Assembly: GCA_049414625.1 (NCBI GenBank)
Contig: JBMSAU010000138.1
Coordinates: forward strand, 6,095-70,094
DNA: 64,000 nt
Direction: 5' to 3'
DNA from: WYEG01 sp049414625
GTDB lineage: Bacteria > Desulfobacterota > Thermodesulfobacteria > Thermodesulfobacteriales > Thermodesulfobacteriaceae
The notes below the pieces were generated by a model, which saw nothing but the letters and a program-made list of their open reading frames with translations, was not told where the DNA came from and did no database searches. The stretch's first letter is position 1. Every line of letters begins with the position of its first letter. Shown here piece after piece: positions 33,027 to 41,640 of the stretch. The position numbers and the translations under genes were made by a program.

Positions 33027-33819
33027 AGGCAAAGACAAAATCAAAAAGGCTATCTTAGCTCAAAAGTCTAAAGGAGAAGTTCCGCTGATCCCTTATATTA
33101 CCGCTTTTGACCCAGACAAGGAGACTACTAAACGAATACTTCTTGAGATGGCAGAGGTTGAGCCTTGCTGTGTTGAGCTTGGCTTTCCCTTTTCAGACCC
33201 AGTAGCAGACGGTCCAACCATTCAAAAAGCTATGATTAGAGCCTTAAAGAATGCTCCAACCCTCGACGAATACTTTGAGCTCGTAGCTGAAGTTCGGTCT
33301 CAAGGCTTTCAAATCCCAATTCTTTTGATGACCTACTACAACATCCTTTACCGCTATGGATTAAAAAGGGTTGTTGAAGAAGCCCTTTCCTCTGGAGTTG
33401 ATGGTTTTATCGTGCCAGACCTTCCTCTTGAGGAGATAGCCCCTTTTAAAAAGGAGCTTAAAGGCTCTTCCCTTGCGTTAGTCTTGCTTTGTGCGCCCAC
33501 CACTCCTGAAGACCGCATTAAACGAATATCTAAAGCTACCTCAGGCTTTCTCTACTATGTCTCCTTGACAGGAATTACTGGAGCCCGGGACCGTTTGCCT
33601 GAGGACATCCGTCAAAGACTTATCCTGGTAAAGAAGCTATCTTCTCAGCCTGTAGCGGTTGGCTTTGGCATCTCAAAGCCTGAGCATGTTGAGCTCCTTT
33701 CCCCTTATGCCGATGCTTTAGTGGTTGGAAGCGCCCTTATTCACCTCATAGAACAGGACGCAAAATCCTCCCCCAAAGCCATTAAAAACTTCTTACGCAC
33801 CCTTAAAGGCTCTCAATGA
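33019..33819 (+). CDS. trpA: Tryptophan synthase alpha chain
   Basis: Cleaves indole-3-glycerol phosphate to indole. 266 residues. CVELGFPFSDPVADGP carries the catalytic Glu and GVDGFIVPDLPLEE the catalytic Asp region; SLTGITGARD and GFGISKPEH form the phosphate-binding loops. It overlaps trpB and aroB (four bases, ATGA), so the three are translationally coupled. The remaining trp genes are not in this window. Confidence 0.97.
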   Translation: MLKGKDKIKKAILAQKSKGEVPLIPYITAFDPDKETTKRILLEMAEVEPCCVELGFPFSDPVADGPTIQKAMIRALKNAPTLDEYFELVAEVRSQGFQIPILLMTYYNILYRYGLKRVVEEALSSGVDGFIVPDLPLEEIAPFKKELKGSSLALVLLCAPTTPEDRIKRISKATSGFLYYVSLTGITGARDRLPEDIRQRLILVKKLSSQPVAVGFGISKPEHVELLSPYADALVVGSALIHLIEQDAKSSPKAIKNFLRTLKGSQ

Positions 33820-34919
33820 CCCAAAGAGTTATAAAGGTTCGCACAAAGCCCTCCTATGAGATAATCATAAAACCAGGGCTTCTTTCTGAGATACCCGAAG
33901 ACCTAAAAGCTAACTTTTCCTTTGGCAAAGTAGCTATAATCACCGATTCTAATGTGGAAAAACTCTACGGGGAGACTTTGCTTAACCTCTTTCAAAGCTC
34001 GGGTATTTCAGCCAAGCTTTTTCCCTTTTCTGCTGGTGAGCAATCGAAAAACATGGACACGGTGGTCCTACTCTCAAGACAGCTTATTAGGGCTAACTTT
34101 GACAGGAAGGACCTTATCCTTGCCCTTGGTGGGGGTGTGGTAGGGGATGTAGCAGGCTTTCTTGCGAGCATCTATCTTCGCGGGATACCTTTTGTTCAGG
34201 TGCCAACGAGCTTGCTTGCCCAGGTTGATTCCTCAATAGGTGGAAAAACCGGGGTTGATCTTCCTGAAGGAAAAAACCTCCTTGGCACCTTCTATCAGCC
34301 GGCTCGCGTCTACATAGACCCTGAGGTCTTAAAAACCTTGCCGGAGGTCTATCTGAGAGACGGCTTAGCTGAAGTGATAAAGTATGCCTGCACCTTAAAG
34401 CCAAAGCTTTTTAGCTTCCTAGAAAAAAACCACCATGCGGTCCTCTCCCTTAAAGATAAAGCCCTCCTTCGGATAATCTATGATAGCTGTCAAGCAAAGG
34501 CACAAGTTGTTTCCAAGGATGAAAAGGAAAGCGGTTTGAGGCGGGTTTTAAACTTTGGACACACCCTTGGGCATGCCCTTGAAGCCTATGCTGATTATAA
34601 GCTTCAGCATGGTTTCTGCGTAGCTGTGGGAATGGTCTTTGCCTGCAGGATCTCAGAAAAGCTGAAGCTTGCACAAATGGGACTTACCGAAAGGGTAGAA
34701 AGACTTTTAAAGCTTTATCGATTGCCAACAAGGATTTCGGAGCTTGGCTTAAAGGTAGATAGAACCGATATCCCCAAGATCCTAAGCTACTTTGGTCGGG
34801 ACAAGAAGGTCTGGAAAGGAAAGCTTACCCTGGTGCTTTTAAAAAACCTTGGCGATTTCATCTTCTACGAGGTCTCAGAAACTAAAACCCTAGAAAGTGT
34901 TCTTGAAGAACTGCTCTAA
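33816..34919 (+). CDS. aroB: 3-dehydroquinate synthase
   Basis: NAD- and metal-dependent second step of the shikimate pathway. 367 residues. ALGGGVVGDVAGFLASIYLRG is the NAD-binding/active-site signature, and VPTSLLAQVDSSIGGKTGVD, RDGLAEVIKYA and LNFGHTLGHALE (metal-binding His) are all present. Its coupling to trpBA places aromatic precursor supply and the last Trp step under one promoter. Confidence 0.97.
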   Translation: MTQRVIKVRTKPSYEIIIKPGLLSEIPEDLKANFSFGKVAIITDSNVEKLYGETLLNLFQSSGISAKLFPFSAGEQSKNMDTVVLLSRQLIRANFDRKDLILALGGGVVGDVAGFLASIYLRGIPFVQVPTSLLAQVDSSIGGKTGVDLPEGKNLLGTFYQPARVYIDPEVLKTLPEVYLRDGLAEVIKYACTLKPKLFSFLEKNHHAVLSLKDKALLRIIYDSCQAKAQVVSKDEKESGLRRVLNFGHTLGHALEAYADYKLQHGFCVAVGMVFACRISEKLKLAQMGLTERVERLLKLYRLPTRISELGLKVDRTDIPKILSYFGRDKKVWKGKLTLVLLKNLGDFIFYEVSETKTLESVLEELL

Positions 34920-34953
34920 CCTCTAATCAAGCTCTCCTTTCTTCCTCAATTCA

Positions 34954-34982
34954 TTGACAAAATCAATAAATCGTTCTATAAA
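34954..34982 (+). promoter_or_regulatory. Promoter of the lysR gene giving a leaderless mRNA
   Basis: TTGACA (34954-34959), 17 bases, TATAAA (34977-34982), then only TAAAGC before ATG 34989. The expected start point is at or next to the ATG. No ribosome-binding site exists in the interval. Confidence 0.75.
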
Positions 34983-34988
34983 TAAAGC

Positions 34989-35885
34989 ATGTTTGATTGG
35001 AGAAAACTTCAGGTCTTTCTAAAGGTTTACGAAACAAAAAGTTTTTCTCAGGCGGCAAAGGAGCTTTTTCTTTCTCAGCCTACGGTAACGATTCACATTA
35101 AGGAGCTTGAAGAACAACTTGGAGTTAATTTGTTTGAAAGAACAACAAGGAATGTTGTCCCAACAAAGGCTGGGCACATTCTTTATCAATATGGTGTCAA
35201 ACTTTGGCAGCTTTGGTCAGGTTTAGAAAAGGAGCTTTTATCTCACAAGGACCCCGAAAGCGGACGTGTGGATGTTGGAGCAAGCACCATCCCCGGAGAG
35301 ACCATTCTGCCTCAACTTATCAAAGACTTTAAATTCCTTTATCCAAAGGTCCAGGTTTATTTAAAAATTACCGATACCCAGGATGTCGTCGAGAAAGTAG
35401 CGAATGGAGAGTTCGAATTAGGTATAGTGGGAGCCGAAATTCCTCATAAAAATCTCGTCTTTATTGAGTGCTGTGAGGATGAAATCGTTCTTATCGCGCC
35501 CAAACATTTTGAAAAAACAGAAATATCGCTTGCTGAGTTGACCCAAATACCTCTGATAGCTAGAGAACCTGGCTCAGGCACCTGGAAAACTGCTTTGGAT
35601 AGGCTAAAGGAGAAAGGGATTTATCCCTCAGAACTAAACATCGTGGCGGAAATGAGCTCAACCTCTGCAGTCAAAAGTGGGGTCAAAGTGGGCATCGGAT
35701 TGGGTTTTGTCTCTAAACGCGCTATCGACCTTGAACTTGCTTTAGGCCTAATTAAAATCGTCCAGATAAAGGATTTCGAAATAAAAAGGCAATTCTATAT
35801 AGTTCATCTTAAAAAAAAGCGCTTTTCCCCACCTTCAGAAATATTTTACAATTTTTTATTGGAAAGCCTAGTTAAAAGGGTTTGA
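34989..35885 (+). CDS. LysR-family transcriptional regulator
   Basis: 298 residues. The winged helix-turn-helix covers residues 1-60 (FLKVYETKSFSQAAKELFLSQPTVTIHIKELE). The inducer-binding domain begins near 90 with VDVGASTIPGETILPQLI, which is like CysB/CysL and the group often seen near selenium or sulfur metabolism genes. Target genes are unknown and no divergent partner exists; the neighbours are aroB upstream and a convergent YkgJ-type gene. The transcript appears leaderless. The gene is A/T-richer than aroB. Confidence 0.88.
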   Translation: MFDWRKLQVFLKVYETKSFSQAAKELFLSQPTVTIHIKELEEQLGVNLFERTTRNVVPTKAGHILYQYGVKLWQLWSGLEKELLSHKDPESGRVDVGASTIPGETILPQLIKDFKFLYPKVQVYLKITDTQDVVEKVANGEFELGIVGAEIPHKNLVFIECCEDEIVLIAPKHFEKTEISLAELTQIPLIAREPGSGTWKTALDRLKEKGIYPSELNIVAEMSSTSAVKSGVKVGIGLGFVSKRAIDLELALGLIKIVQIKDFEIKRQFYIVHLKKKRFSPPSEIFYNFLLESLVKRV

Positions 35886-36684
35886 TTTTTTTCACCGAAG
35901 GAGTTGTTTTTTTCTTTTGGACAAGCTTTTCCCCAAAAAGTACACTCTTTAACCATTTAAACCCGAACTGAAGCAGTGCTAGGTCATCTTCCTTAATCTT
36001 TTTTAAAGTTTCCTCATCAACCTCAAAAATTTCGAGAAATTTAGAGTTGAAAATAAAATCCCTAAAGCGATCAGGGTTAGTGCTCACCATAAAGAAGAGT
36101 TCTATACTCTTTTCTGGAACTTCAATCGGTCCGAAAGAGGCCTTCCTCATGATGATTTCAGCCCATTCCACGATAGGCTCTTCAGCCTCCGGTATCCCTT
36201 GAGATTGTCTGTATTCCTCAACAGTCATTTCTTTTCCGCTTTCAAGCCCTTGGCAAAACCCTTCTTGCACCAAATAGTAAAAATCTTCGGTTCTTCTTTC
36301 ATCGCGATTTCTAAAAAGCCCAAACCCAAGAGGATAATACCTACAAGCTAAGGGACGAACAGGATAGATGGTGCATCCACCTTCTTCAAGGAAAGGGCAA
36401 GTTTTTTCGGCATCATCCCTCATTTTGAGCCTAGCTATGGGAAGTTCAGCTTTTGGCAGTAAAAAAGGCTCTGTGTAAAGTATTAAAAATTCATCGGTTG
36501 TAAGCCTCAAAAAATCACGTATGCGAATTATATCGTATGGCGTAAGGGGTAGGTATAAATCAGAACAACAGAGCTTAAAACATGGAACATTTGGCTCGCA
36601 ATGGAAGCGTATTCTAGATTCTCCAGTAAGCCTGATAGGTTGAATTATCTTATCCAAACCTCTTAAAGGAACTATTGGCTCCAT
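35872..36684 (-). CDS. YkgJ-family cysteine cluster protein
   Basis: 270 residues with the conserved Cys cluster of the YkgJ family: CEPNVPCFKLCCSDLYLPLT near the N-terminus and CPFLEEGGCTIYPVRPLACRYYP about 70 residues later. These bind zinc or an Fe-S cluster, and the molecular role of the family is not established. The 3' end overlaps lysR by 14 bases. The C-terminus is Lys/Thr rich. No neighbour indicates a pathway. Confidence 0.85.
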   Translation of the reverse strand: MEPIVPLRGLDKIIQPIRLTGESRIRFHCEPNVPCFKLCCSDLYLPLTPYDIIRIRDFLRLTTDEFLILYTEPFLLPKAELPIARLKMRDDAEKTCPFLEEGGCTIYPVRPLACRYYPLGFGLFRNRDERRTEDFYYLVQEGFCQGLESGKEMTVEEYRQSQGIPEAEEPIVEWAEIIMRKASFGPIEVPEKSIELFFMVSTNPDRFRDFIFNSKFLEIFEVDEETLKKIKEDDLALLQFGFKWLKSVLFGEKLVQKKKTTPSVKKIKPF

Positions 36685-36824
36685 GAACTTACCCCTGTTA
36701 GGTTTTTGTTTGAATTAGGATAGATGATAAATTACTTTTGTCAAGCAGGGATAGAAAATAAGTGTCCTCAGAACTCAACTTTCGAGGCGTGTTATGCTTT
36801 TTTTCCTTTTATTAGTGGTGACAG

Positions 36825-36845
36825 TGGTGACAGTGTAATTAGTGC
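36825..36845. repeat. Short tandem repeat GTGGTGACA x2.3
   Basis: GTGGTGACA occurs twice in succession (36825-36833, 36834-36842) followed by GTG, downstream of the small Lys-rich gene. Confidence 0.6.
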
Positions 36846-36856
36846 TTAAGAATATC

Positions 36857-36879
36857 CCCCTCGGGAAAATCCCGAGGGG
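36857..36879 (-). terminator. Strong hairpin after the small secreted-protein genes
   Basis: CCCCTCGGGA (36857-36866) pairs perfectly with TCCCGAGGGG (36870-36879) around a three-base loop. On the minus strand it lies 13 bases after the stop of the 56-residue gene, but the T-rich tail is weak (GATATTCTT), so termination is likely but not certain. The arms echo the CCCGAG core of the dispersed repeat. Confidence 0.55.
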
Positions 36880-36891
36880 TAAAGAGATGGA

Positions 36892-37062
36892 TTAACAACC
36901 CTCTACTTTTTTCTTCTTAGGCTTTTCTTCTTTCTTTGTGGCGTTTTCAGTAGCGTTGTCCTTCTTAGGACAACCACCCTTCTTCTCTCCTGCTGCTACT
37001 GCAAACCCAACGCTACCAAAAGCAAAGGTCAAACCAACTAAAAGGGCTATGAGCTTCTTCAT
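36892..37062 (-). CDS. Small Lys-rich secreted protein, unknown
   Basis: 56 residues. ATG 37060-37062 follows a textbook AAAGGAGGTGGAACC. Signal peptide MKKLIALLVGLTFAFGSVGF with cleavage near AVAA, then a mature part of about 32 residues (GEKKGGCPKKDNATENATKK and EEKPKKKKVEGC) that is highly basic with two Cys, one at the very C-terminus. No known family. It is 21 bases downstream of the monoheme cytochrome gene on the same transcript and may act with it, for example as an electrostatic docking or metal-binding peptide. That is inference only. Confidence 0.75.
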   Translation of the reverse strand: MKKLIALLVGLTFAFGSVGFAVAAGEKKGGCPKKDNATENATKKEEKPKKKKVEGC

Positions 37063-37083
37063 GGTTCCACCTCCTTTGAGTTT

Positions 37084-37332
37084 TTATTTTTTAACTGCAG
37101 CAAAAGCCTTCCTAATTTCTTCGTCAGTATTCTTATTGTGGAGAGCCTTCGTACGAGACTTGTTCCTTAAGAAATCAACGAGCTCGTCAGCGGACTTAAC
37201 CCCTGTCTTCTTAATGAGCTCAGCAACCTTGTCCATGCTTTTGTGACACTTTACACAGCCCTCTACCGCAAACACTGCTGAGCTTGAAAGGATAAGCCCA
37301 AACATAACTGCTAAACTCACTACCTTCTTCAT
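37084..37332 (-). CDS. Small secreted monoheme cytochrome c
   Basis: 82 residues. Signal peptide MKKVVSLAVMFGLILSSSAVFA, then VEGCVKCHKSMDKVAELIKK with one CxxCH heme site almost at the mature N-terminus. The rest is about 55 residues of charged helix with no obvious distal Met, so His/His or other ligation is possible. ATG 37330-37332 is preferred over the GTG three bases upstream, because AAGGAGGTGGGTG fits it. First gene of a two-gene unit with the Lys-rich peptide. Confidence 0.85.
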   Translation of the reverse strand: MKKVVSLAVMFGLILSSSAVFAVEGCVKCHKSMDKVAELIKKTGVKSADELVDFLRNKSRTKALHNKNTDEEIRKAFAAVKK

Positions 37333-37360
37333 CACCCACCTCCTTATGTAACAATTTAAA

Positions 37361-37388
37361 ATTTTATTTGGAGCTTATCTTTTGTCAA
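37361..37388 (-). promoter_or_regulatory. Promoter of the cytochrome/Lys-rich peptide genes
   Basis: On the minus strand: TTGACA (37383-37388), 16 bases, TAAAAT (37361-37366). The -35 is perfect and a leader of about 25 bases carries the ribosome-binding site. Confidence 0.75.
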
Positions 37389-37493
37389 GCCCCAATACAT
37401 ATCAATCAAAGGTCATGCCAATTTAAAAGACCCTATACTCTTTGTAAACCTGTGAGCCTCTGACAAAATTGTAATTTTTTAAAAGGACTTTGC

Positions 37494-38339
37494 TTACAAT
37501 TTTGTCAGAGATTCATATTTTTTTAAATATTCTGAAAGCCGCTCTTTTTTCCCCTTTAAACCGAACTTCTTGCGCAGGCGTTTTCGGTAAAAATCAACGG
37601 CACTTTTACTTAGACCAAGGACCTTGGCAATCTCCTCCGAAGATTTCCCCTCTTTCACCAAAAGGGCAACCTGAGCTTCCCGTAGGCTTAACCCTGATAA
37701 CGGATGATACTTCTTTCCTTCTTCAAAAAGCGCCTCCTTAACCTCCCTTTCCAGGTCTAAAAGAGTGCTCTTTAACTCCGAAGGAAGATGGGGCATTATC
37801 AAACGGAAAAAGGGTATGATCTTATTTTCTAAAAGGGCATAAAATTTGAACTCCTTACTTAAATTTTCGCTCGTTGAAACTTCTTTCTTTTCTGTCCCTT
37901 GGGCTAACCCTGACATAATTGAATAGTCTTTTGGCATCTCCTGATGAACGACTGCTATTAGCCTGGGTTTTGTTGGTAAAGGAAAAATGGTTAAAAGATA
38001 GGGTTGAAGGACGCCCTCTATGTTTAAAGAATATTGCATAGAAAAAACTTCACTTCTTTTGTCTAAGACCTCCTTCAACCCCTCTAACACTTTTCGAGCG
38101 GACTCATCTCCGGCATCTTTAGCCCTTTCGCATAGCTCTAAGTAGTTGTATCCGATGGTGTCTGGTCTGAAGAAAAGACCAGACTTTAACCCTTTATCGA
38201 TCCAGGCTCGGTTAACTTGAATGATTGTTCCCTTTTCATCGAGAAGGGCAATAAGACCAGGAAAGGCTTGAAAAAAAGCTTTACCTATAGCGAACCTATC
38301 TTTTTGCTTCTTTGGAGAATTAACTCCCTTCTTTGGCAT
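37494..38339 (-). CDS. PAS-LuxR-type transcriptional regulator
   Basis: 281 residues. An N-terminal PAS-like sensor (ALLDEKGTIIQVNRAWIDKG, GYNYLELCERAKDAGDESA) leads to a C-terminal LuxR/GerE helix-turn-helix (LSLREAQVALLVKEGKSSEEIAKVLGLSKSAVDFYRKRLRKKFG). It has no receiver domain, so it is a one-component regulator sensing a small ligand. It is the last gene of the long reverse gyrase operon, five bases after the dehydrogenase stop. Its targets are unknown. Confidence 0.82.
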   Translation of the reverse strand: MPKKGVNSPKKQKDRFAIGKAFFQAFPGLIALLDEKGTIIQVNRAWIDKGLKSGLFFRPDTIGYNYLELCERAKDAGDESARKVLEGLKEVLDKRSEVFSMQYSLNIEGVLQPYLLTIFPLPTKPRLIAVVHQEMPKDYSIMSGLAQGTEKKEVSTSENLSKEFKFYALLENKIIPFFRLIMPHLPSELKSTLLDLEREVKEALFEEGKKYHPLSGLSLREAQVALLVKEGKSSEEIAKVLGLSKSAVDFYRKRLRKKFGLKGKKERLSEYLKKYESLTKL

Positions 38340-38344
38340 TTTGC

Positions 38345-39385
38345 TTAGAAGTATTCTCCGTAGGTTATGGAACTAAGCTTATACAGAAGGTAATGCGAGA
38401 TTTCTGCTACTACAGAATGCATCAATCTTTCCATTGCTTCCTCCGAATAATAAGCTACATGGGGCGTAAGGATAAAGTTAGGATAACGGAAAAGATAAAG
38501 GGTTTGAAGAGCTTTGGTTAAGACCTCTGGAGGACAGACTTCCTTTAGGAAGCTTCCTTCGGTTAAAACCTTCTCGCCTTCGAAAACATCTAAAGCAACA
38601 CCTCCCTTAAGCTTTCCGTTTGCTAAAGCCCAGAGCAAAGCTGAGGTATCAACCACCGGACCTCGGGCAATGTTTATAAGCATCGCCTTATCTTTGACAA
38701 GTTTGATGTTTTCTAAGTTTATTAAATGCTTAGTCTCTTTGGTTAAAGGGACAGCAACGAAGATCACATCAGAAGAGGCTAAAAGTTGATCCAGGCTAAC
38801 ATACTTTACTTTGTATAATTCTTCAAGCTTTTTATTGGGATTTAAATCGTAGGCGAGGACTTCCATTCCTATTCCAAAAGCTATTCGGCAGATGTGCGAA
38901 CCAATGTTTCCCGTTCCGATAACACCAGCAACCTTACCAAAGAGGTCAAAACCCATCAACCCCTCCCGAGAAAAATCAAAATCTTTCATCTTGGAAATAG
39001 CTGTCTTAAGCCTTCTTGCCAAGGCAAACATAAGGGCAATAGCGTGCTCAGCCACAGTAACGCTTGCATAAACCGGCACATTAGCAACCTCTATACCCCT
39101 TCTCTTGCAAGCTAAAATATCTATATGGTCCATTCCGGTTGTTCGCGTTATCACAAACTTAAGGTTTTTCATTTGGTCAAGCACCTCTTCATCTACCACA
39201 GAATTCAAATAAATAACCGCAATTTCCGTGTCGCCATGCTCCCTACAAGTTTCTTTGTTTAGAGTATAAGAGACAAATTTAACCTCAAAATCTTGAAACC
39301 TTTCCCCAAGCTTCTCTTTTAGCCTACGTAGGTACTCCTCCTTTTCCCAATCCTTCGCTTCAAAAAAGGTGATCACCCGGCTCAT
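38345..39385 (-). CDS. D-2-hydroxyacid dehydrogenase, D-lactate dehydrogenase-like
   Basis: NAD-dependent reductase of 2-oxoacids, 346 residues. VIGTGNIGSHICRIAFGIGMEVLAYD is the Rossmann NAD motif. NIARGPVVDTSALLWALANG holds the catalytic Arg and the downstream Glu, and LTPHVAYYSEEAM the catalytic His. It resembles fermentative D-lactate dehydrogenases more than phosphoglycerate dehydrogenase. In the long minus-strand operon it follows the peptide-binding protein gene by 17 bases. Confidence 0.9.
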   Translation of the reverse strand: MSRVITFFEAKDWEKEEYLRRLKEKLGERFQDFEVKFVSYTLNKETCREHGDTEIAVIYLNSVVDEEVLDQMKNLKFVITRTTGMDHIDILACKRRGIEVANVPVYASVTVAEHAIALMFALARRLKTAISKMKDFDFSREGLMGFDLFGKVAGVIGTGNIGSHICRIAFGIGMEVLAYDLNPNKKLEELYKVKYVSLDQLLASSDVIFVAVPLTKETKHLINLENIKLVKDKAMLINIARGPVVDTSALLWALANGKLKGGVALDVFEGEKVLTEGSFLKEVCPPEVLTKALQTLYLFRYPNFILTPHVAYYSEEAMERLMHSVVAEISHYLLYKLSSITYGEYF

Positions 39386-39402
39386 GAGCTACCCCCCGTT
39401 AT

Positions 39403-41061
39403 TTATGGTTGCAAATACTTCTGTTTGTCCTTTGGGACCCACCATCTTTCAAGGTTGTAAGCTATGCCGATCGCTGAAGGAGAAACCCCTCGGAAGCGGT
39501 GATGAATGGCCTCAAGGCTGTAGGGGATGTAGAGAAAGGTATAAGGCTGGTCTTCAGCCAAGATCTCCTGCACCCTGTAGTAGATCCTCTTTCGTTTCTC
39601 CTTGTCCAAGGTGTATCTTCCTTCTTCGAGCAACCGGTCAAGCTCTTCGTTTTTATAAGAGATAAAATTTAAACCTGGAGGGTTTATCTTGCTTGAATGG
39701 AAGATGTCGTAGAGGTCTGGGTCAAGCCCGGTTGTCCAACCAAGGATAACTGCCTGAAACCTCCTCTTGTCGATAAACTGATGGATGAGCGTTGTCCATT
39801 CAACCACCCTTATGTTTACCCTTATCCCAATTTTGCTTAGCTCCTGCTGAACGATCTGAGCGGCAAGAAGCCTTGAAAGGTTCCCATGGTTGACAAGCAG
39901 AGTAAACTCAAAGGGCTTCCCATCTTTATAGAGCCATCCATCCTTACCCTTAACAAAGCCAGCCTCTTGCAATAGGCTTAAAGCCTTATTTGGGTCGTAG
40001 GGGCAGGTTTTTTCAATCTCTGGATTGTAAAACCAAGCATCTGGCTTATAGGGTCCGTAAGCTGGTATACCTTGCCCAAGGAGGGCACCTTCAACCACCT
40101 TCTTTTTATCTATGGCGTAGCATAGGGCAAGCCTAACCCTTTTGTCAGCAAAAAGAGGGTCCTTAAGATTATATCCGATGTAAGTATAGCTAAAGGAAAG
40201 GTATTTGTAAACCTGAAACCGTTCTTTCAGTTCTCTATCCCTTTCTATACGGAAGTATTGAAGAGGAGTTAAGGATATCCAGTCAAGTCCTCCAGCCCTT
40301 AGCTCGAGGAAAAGGGTCGTTGGGTCTGGAATAACCCTAAAAAGGACCTGGTCTAAGTAAGCTCTACCCTCGGAATATAAAGGATTTACACCAAGCTTTA
40401 GGCTACTTCCCCTTTTCCATTCTACAAACTTAAACGGTCCATTCCCAACCGGTCTTTTACCAAACTCTCTTTGAATATAGCTTAGGTCTTTATCAGCTAA
40501 GAGATGGCGAGGTAGAACTACGAGATTTCCCCAGGAGATGAGGGCAAGGGCAAAGGGTCTTTTGTAGTAAACCCTAAAGGTGTGGTCGTCTATCACCTCA
40601 AAACGTTCTACCTCAAGAAAGTCGCTTGCATAAGGGGAGGGAGTCTTAGGATCAGTAATAAGCTTAAACCCAAATTCAACATCCCAAGCAGTGACTGGGG
40701 TGCCATCCTCCCATTTCGCATTTTTCTTTAGATAAAAGGTTATAACCCGTTGGTCCTTTGAAACTTCATACCTTTCAGCAAGGTCGCCAACGATAGATAG
40801 GTCCGGAGCATACTTAACAATCCCTCGGAAAATCAGCCCAGCAACCCTATGGCTCATAACATCTGTTGCCAGCATGGGCACAAGGATGCTTGCATCAGCT
40901 ATCGTCCCAACAACCAAAGCATCCCCATAAGAAGGTTCCTCTTGCACCATCTCTTTCGAAAAGGAAAATGATTTTTCAATTAAACCTTTAGAATTGTTTA
41001 CGAAAAACAAAGAAGCTAAAAAAAGGAGAGCAACTAAACCTAAAAAAAGCTTCTTCCTCAA
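39403..41061 (-). CDS. ABC transporter substrate-binding protein, family 5 (oligopeptide/dipeptide type)
   Basis: 552 residues with an N-terminal export signal or anchor (MRKKLFLGLVALLFLASLFF; no lipobox Cys). GDALVVGTIADASILVPML, FRGIVKYAPDLSIVGDLAERYEVS and KKNAKWEDGTPVTAWDVEFG are family-5 signatures, and VNHGNLSRLLAAQIVQQEL lies in the third domain. It binds peptides, nickel or related ligands in the periplasm. The permease and ATPase genes are not adjacent. It starts three bases after thpR. Confidence 0.88.
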   Translation of the reverse strand: MRKKLFLGLVALLFLASLFFVNNSKGLIEKSFSFSKEMVQEEPSYGDALVVGTIADASILVPMLATDVMSHRVAGLIFRGIVKYAPDLSIVGDLAERYEVSKDQRVITFYLKKNAKWEDGTPVTAWDVEFGFKLITDPKTPSPYASDFLEVERFEVIDDHTFRVYYKRPFALALISWGNLVVLPRHLLADKDLSYIQREFGKRPVGNGPFKFVEWKRGSSLKLGVNPLYSEGRAYLDQVLFRVIPDPTTLFLELRAGGLDWISLTPLQYFRIERDRELKERFQVYKYLSFSYTYIGYNLKDPLFADKRVRLALCYAIDKKKVVEGALLGQGIPAYGPYKPDAWFYNPEIEKTCPYDPNKALSLLQEAGFVKGKDGWLYKDGKPFEFTLLVNHGNLSRLLAAQIVQQELSKIGIRVNIRVVEWTTLIHQFIDKRRFQAVILGWTTGLDPDLYDIFHSSKINPPGLNFISYKNEELDRLLEEGRYTLDKEKRKRIYYRVQEILAEDQPYTFLYIPYSLEAIHHRFRGVSPSAIGIAYNLERWWVPKDKQKYLQP

Positions 41062-41064
41062 GGG

Positions 41065-41640
41065 CTAATCTCCTTTAAGAGGAAATACTTTAAGTGGCGT
41101 GTACTTTGGTCCGGTAGGGCTAAGTTTGCTCTCAAAAAGGATGAGCTCTTCAACTGGGAAGCTTTTTCCTTTCAAAAATTGAGCTTTTTTGGCCAATTCT
41201 TGAACAAATTCATGGTAGGCTGAGCGGTCCTTTAGCTCTTTTAGCCTAAAGAGGGTGATGTGGGGATGAAAGTCCCTGTCTTCCAGCTTAAAGCCTATTT
41301 TCTTAAAATCCTTGGAAAGCTCATGAACAAGCCTCTCTAAGGTATTTGACCTTTCCTCACAACCAAGGAAAACAACTCGAAAATCGCCCTTTTTGGGGAA
41401 ACCTGAAACCTCCGTCAAAAATAGTTCAAAGCAAGGAAAGTCCTTTACTCTCTTTTCGCAGACCAGAACTATCTTCTCAACCTCCTTTTCAGGAAGGTTT
41501 CCGAAGAAAAAAAGGGTAAGGTGAAAGTTTTCCTCTTCTACCCATTTGAGGCGGGCAAAAGGTTGCTCTTCTGTCTTCAGCTTAGAAAGTTCTTTCTTTA
41601 AGCTCGAGGGCAAATCTATAGCGAGAAAGGCCCTCACCAT
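41065..41640 (-). CDS. thpR: RNA 2',3'-cyclic phosphodiesterase
   Basis: 2H phosphoesterase, 191 residues. MVRAFLAIDLP is the canonical start. The paired catalytic motifs are HLTLFFFG (HxT at about residue 41) and HPHITLFRL (about 127). It hydrolyses 2',3'-cyclic phosphate RNA ends. Because the N-terminus is canonical, the 59-base overlap with the cinA 3' end is real and arises from a longer CinA tail. Confidence 0.9.
   Translation of the reverse strand: MVRAFLAIDLPSSLKKELSKLKTEEQPFARLKWVEEENFHLTLFFFGNLPEKEVEKIVLVCEKRVKDFPCFELFLTEVSGFPKKGDFRVVFLGCEERSNTLERLVHELSKDFKKIGFKLEDRDFHPHITLFRLKELKDRSAYHEFVQELAKKAQFLKGKSFPVEELILFESKLSPTGPKYTPLKVFPLKGD

Noticed and set aside
36825..36845. GTGGTGACA tandem repeat as an origin or plasmid iteron
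   Set aside because: Only 2.3 copies and no replication gene or DnaA boxes nearby.
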